A DNA stretch of 64,000 nucleotides from Lates calcarifer. Its lineage: Eukaryota; Chordata; Actinopteri; Centropomidae. Below the pieces are notes generated by a model, which had not been told where the DNA came from, made no database searches, and was given only the letters and a program-made list of their open reading frames with translations. This document shows, piece after piece, positions 60,601-64,000 of the stretch. Within the stretch, counting starts at the first letter, position 1. Each line of letters begins with the position of its first letter. Where the stretch lies: contig NC_066837.1 of assembly GCF_001640805.2 (NCBI RefSeq), positions 25,618,002 through 25,682,001 on the forward strand. The letters are read 5' to 3'. The position numbers and the translations under genes were made by a program.

Positions 60601-63600
60601 GAGACTACAGAGGTTGTTGACATCATAACACCACACACGAAAATGATCTACTCAACAATCCCCCTTTACAGCATTACAGTAACAGACTAGTGCCCCTTGC
60701 AGTCGTTCAATCAAAGATATTTTGTCTTTTAATGAACAAAAGAAAATCATTTTAGCTCATTCAAATTGTAGCCATGGTTTACACTTCTATTTAAGATGAT
60801 TATATAGTAACATGCCATTTTTTCCAACCCATTCCTCCAAAGTATACTGTATCATTATCAGGGGTATTCACCATTTCATTTATCACAAGAATTAAGGTAC
60901 GCATAACTGTCTGCTGTTGGATCATGTTATCCATAATACTCATACCTGTCTAATGTCTCACAGGTATTTGCAGTTGAATATCCATTGACAATATAAATGT
61001 ACATACATAGAATGATAAATGGCTAAATAAATGTACTGTAATTCTTAGATGTCATATTTGCATATCTTGTTCATATTTGCATAAACTGTTCAGACGTTCT
61101 GAGCTAATGGTTTATTCAGTTTTTTTTCTCTATTTCTAGATTCTTTTCTCTAAGGCCCAAGGCCCATATTTCTAAATATATTTGTTTAAATGACATGGAC
61201 ATGCATGTTAAAAATGGAATAACTCCCTTGTCTGACACTAGCACCTGCAGCTTGCCTCTCAGACCCAGAATAATTGCCAGAAATAGAGTCACAGAGCAGA
61301 TGGGGCTCAAGCACTGATGAGCCATGGACACATTGAGGATCTAAGAAAGAGTGATGGAATAATAGCTAAGAAAAATGACAAACAGATCCAAAGAGGTTAA
61401 GTTAAATTTTAATTGCATCTGTTAAAAGTTTTAATCTTACACCAAAGCTGAGGTACTGACCCTCCAGAGCCACAAAAGACAAGCAAACAGAGCTTTAAGT
61501 ATGAGTTCAATGGAGTGCTGCTTTTATAAAAAATTACATTTGTTCCTCAGACATGTCTGAGTCACTGGAATCTAACACCTTGTTGGTCTTCTTTACATTT
61601 AATAGCAGGTAGCGCCACTCACAACAATCTGCAGATCTGATGTGGGCACATGTTCACTTGGATTAAAGTGTTTTTAATAAACTACTGTGCACGTAAGGTG
61701 AAACATTTGATTATGGCTATTCAAAAGTATTGAAGGAAAAAGATAATGAAAAGAACATCTACAGTAGAGAGAGAGAAATGAGAACTCACTTTTCAGCAAA
61801 TGCGAAGGCGGTCTGGAGAGGAATGAGTGGGATCTCTGGCTATGGGGCTGCCAGGCCAAATGGTGGAGGAGATTCAGACAACAATGCAACAGACTCATCT
61901 TCTTGTAACACTGCTGTATTACACAGTTTTGTTGCTTAGGGCTGTAAATGGTTATCCCCTCAAGCATAGTCTAATTAGAACACTGATGTTGTAGCGCCAT
62001 AGTGAATAATGATGGTCAGAGAAGCTGGCTCAGCAATATATCAAACCAAAACAACCATTTTTAACAATATAACTGTGACAGTCAAGTATGACTGCTCCTG
62101 GGAAGCATTGCTATTAGATTTAATGAGTTTTGAAATGTAGCCATCTAGTGCTAGCAACATTAGCACTGTAGTGGGTCTATCAGACGTGGTGAAACAAGGT
62201 TGATGAGAAAGGAATTTGGAGGCCAAAACAAACGAGCTAAAAGAAGCTAAAATGAAGCCATGAGTGAAAAACTTAACATAGTTAAGATCCACTGTCAATT
62301 TAAAAATACTGATCTGATCAGTGCAGATTTAAGTATACTTCTTGCATGGACTCTCTTTTTGTCACACAAATGATGAGTGATGGAAATAACGTTCAGGATG
62401 TCTATGGACAAGAAGACATGAAGTTGACCAGTGCTGGCTGAAAGTCTGGCTCTGACAGGTTCAGTATGATGCTAAGGTGGCTCAATAGCTTTGTGTCAGT
62501 TTCAGGTGTACACAGAAAGCCATGTGCTCTCACAGCAGGAACATGAAAACACCACAACCCTTGTTTTCCTATACATACAGTACATTTAGCATTCTTTGCC
62601 ATCAATAAAAACTTCATGTAAGGTACTAGAAGTAAGTTCCTCAGTAGGCAAATTCAGTCAAGAATCATTAGGTATTTTGCCAATTCTCTACTAGATGGAG
62701 ATAACCAAGGAAAATTACAGAATGTGCATGGCAGTGGGAAACAAACAATGTTATTGGTACTAAGCAAATGACTTGAACTCCTAAGTATTTTAATAGCTGT
62801 AAATGGTGCAAACAGATCTACACAGGTGAATCATACTGAGTTTAGAAGGTAATTAACAGAATATATGAAATAATATTTAAAATGAGTTTCTTTAGGATAT
62901 TGAAGCCTTTTGTCACATGTAGAGTTCAGTAGTAATATCACCATTTCAATAGATATTAATAATACAGTGGTAATATAGTTTGTTTATTGCTGGGGCCATT
63001 TCCCCTGAATCAGTGTGAACCACTTATACTGTGTATACCTAATGGCCTCCTGGTCACACAAGAAGCAATGATAACCAAGTACGAAAGAGCTAACGTCAGT
63101 AAACAATGAATGGGTACAGCTCTTGGGAAATGCATTCATGAGTATATGAATCAACTAATCAGAGTAGAAAATTAGCTTGACATAGTGTGGATGTGTCTTT
63201 TTCTGTATATGGGTAAACTGTAAATTATATATCAGTCATCATTCATTAAAATGTCCAGTTATTGGATCTCTAATCATCAGAGGCACACGTTATTCACACT
63301 GTATTACTATTACACAGAGTTGTTTCTATAGTATGTACAGATATCTATGGAAATCTCAGTCCCCCCACCAAGCTGGCTCCAAACAACCTACATCTACCTG
63401 TATCTGCTCTCGCACCAGCTGGGCAGTCTGCTAATTTTAACTTCATAACACATTATTCATTGCAAAACAACCCATTTCAGGCTTTAGCTGTTAGCAGTGC
63501 TGTGCGTCACTGTGTGTAAAATAGTCACATAACATTGATTTCTAAGCAAACAGTGTGTGTAATATTCCAGTTATTTTATAATTTTATAATTCACTGACAT

Positions 63601-63695
63601 TTTTTTGTACTATGCTGATATTACATAATGATTATTCGTGCCAGAGAGTGGCCAGCATTGCTAATCAAAGCTCTGACCCTCTCTGTACAGGAAAT
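57659..63695. other. Intergenic between URGCP-like and C-type lectin genes
   Basis: No coding gene is supported. It has an AT run (58122-58141), a poly(A) run (58464-58489), repeat-like pieces at about 58185-58275 and 59090-59130, a short hairpin at 60193-60241, and a TATATATA followed by a small open frame at 59620-59720 of doubtful meaning. The 5' end of the URGCP-like transcript should lie just above 57658. Confidence 0.5.
60193..60241. repeat. Inverted repeat, 18-bp perfect arms
   Basis: ACAGACAGATGGTCAGCT at 60193-60210 pairs exactly with 60224-60241 across a 13-base loop that itself holds AGCTGATGGTC. It can form a hairpin; function unknown. Confidence 0.8.
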
Positions 63696-64000
63696 CTACA
63701 TTTCACAGATCCAGTTTTGCTCTATATTACAGTTCTCATCATTCCAGTCGCCTTTCCCTGTTGCACGGTGCCAGAACTCCACACAGTCCTGGTTTCTCCC
63801 ATTATAGCTGTTGGGCTGGTCTTTACCCCAGTACCTGTAGGACAAGGAGATACATCCAAAATGAGAATAAATACTGTTCTACCCATGGGTATATGAAGTC
63901 AACATTGCTTAGAGCTTTAATTTTGTATATATACAGTGATGTGAATTCAGTTTTCTTACGCTGTAGTCAGTGGGGTCCCATCCACCCACTTCCACTCCCC
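63696..64000 (-). CDS. C-type lectin domain protein, 3' end (partial)
   Basis: The last two exons of a C-type lectin running off the right edge. Partial exon 63960-64000 codes GEWKWVDGTPLTTA with donor GTAAGA. Final exon 63696-63834 codes YWGKDQPNSYNGRNQDCVEF, then WHRATGKGDWNDENCN and IEQNWICEM before TAG. The junction is phase 2 and consistent. The WND motif and the WIC cysteine are present; the sugar-selectivity tripeptide position reads QPN, between the EPN (mannose) and QPD (galactose) types. It resembles CD209/asialoglycoprotein-receptor-like group II lectins of fish, likely membrane-bound, but the N-terminal part is outside the window. Confidence 0.85.

Noticed and set aside
1..64000. 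CRISPR array, operon, phage or integron content
   Set aside because: No regularly spaced direct repeats and no prokaryotic gene organisation; all supported genes are spliced vertebrate genes or single-exon GPCR coding sequence.

Overview
This window looks like ordinary nuclear DNA from a teleost fish, probably a percomorph; that placement is inferred from gene content and repeat style, not from a search. It has spliced genes with GT-AG introns, AT-rich spacers, many CA/GA microsatellites, and repeats typical of fish: a tRNA-derived SINE, a decayed non-LTR retrotransposon, and several families of small inverted-repeat elements. Nothing prokaryotic, organellar or CRISPR-like was seen.

Layout from left to right. 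1736-12909 (minus): a 17-exon von Willebrand factor A domain gene of the VWA7 type; all splice phases agree and give 942 codons. 19928-21325 (plus): a single-coding-exon GPCR closest to the prostaglandin D2 receptor PTGDR2/CRTH2, with a candidate TATA box and 5' untranslated exon near 16.1 kb. 26781-46204 (plus): a neuronal calcium-binding protein of the CaBP family, best matched to CABP2, with two alternative N-terminal exon pairs (caldendrin-like and MGN-myristoylated) spliced onto a shared four-EF-hand core; its last intron is GC-AG. 47511-57658 (minus): a very-large-GTPase family gene (URGCP/GVIN1-like) in nine exons coding tandem B-boxes, two fibronectin III domains and a large GTPase exon. 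63696-64000 (minus, cut by the window edge): the last two exons of a C-type lectin.

The genes do not form an operon-like unit. The cabp2-like and URGCP-like genes converge tail to tail with facing poly(A) signals about 20-40 bases apart. The right end (GTPase plus lectin) has the character of a fast-evolving fish immune region; that is an inference from the families.

The main points for a second look are these. In the URGCP-like gene, splice phase and domain homology both demand three single-base corrections (one in the B-box exon, two in the second FN3 exon), while the 832-codon GTPase exon is open. The cabp2-like locus keeps a caldendrin-style alternative start. Several repeats can be delimited from their own ends, including a 1.4-kb element with palindromic termini, a TIR element carrying an inner repeat, a 185-bp pair, and a near-perfect 54-bp palindrome next to a vwa7 splice site.
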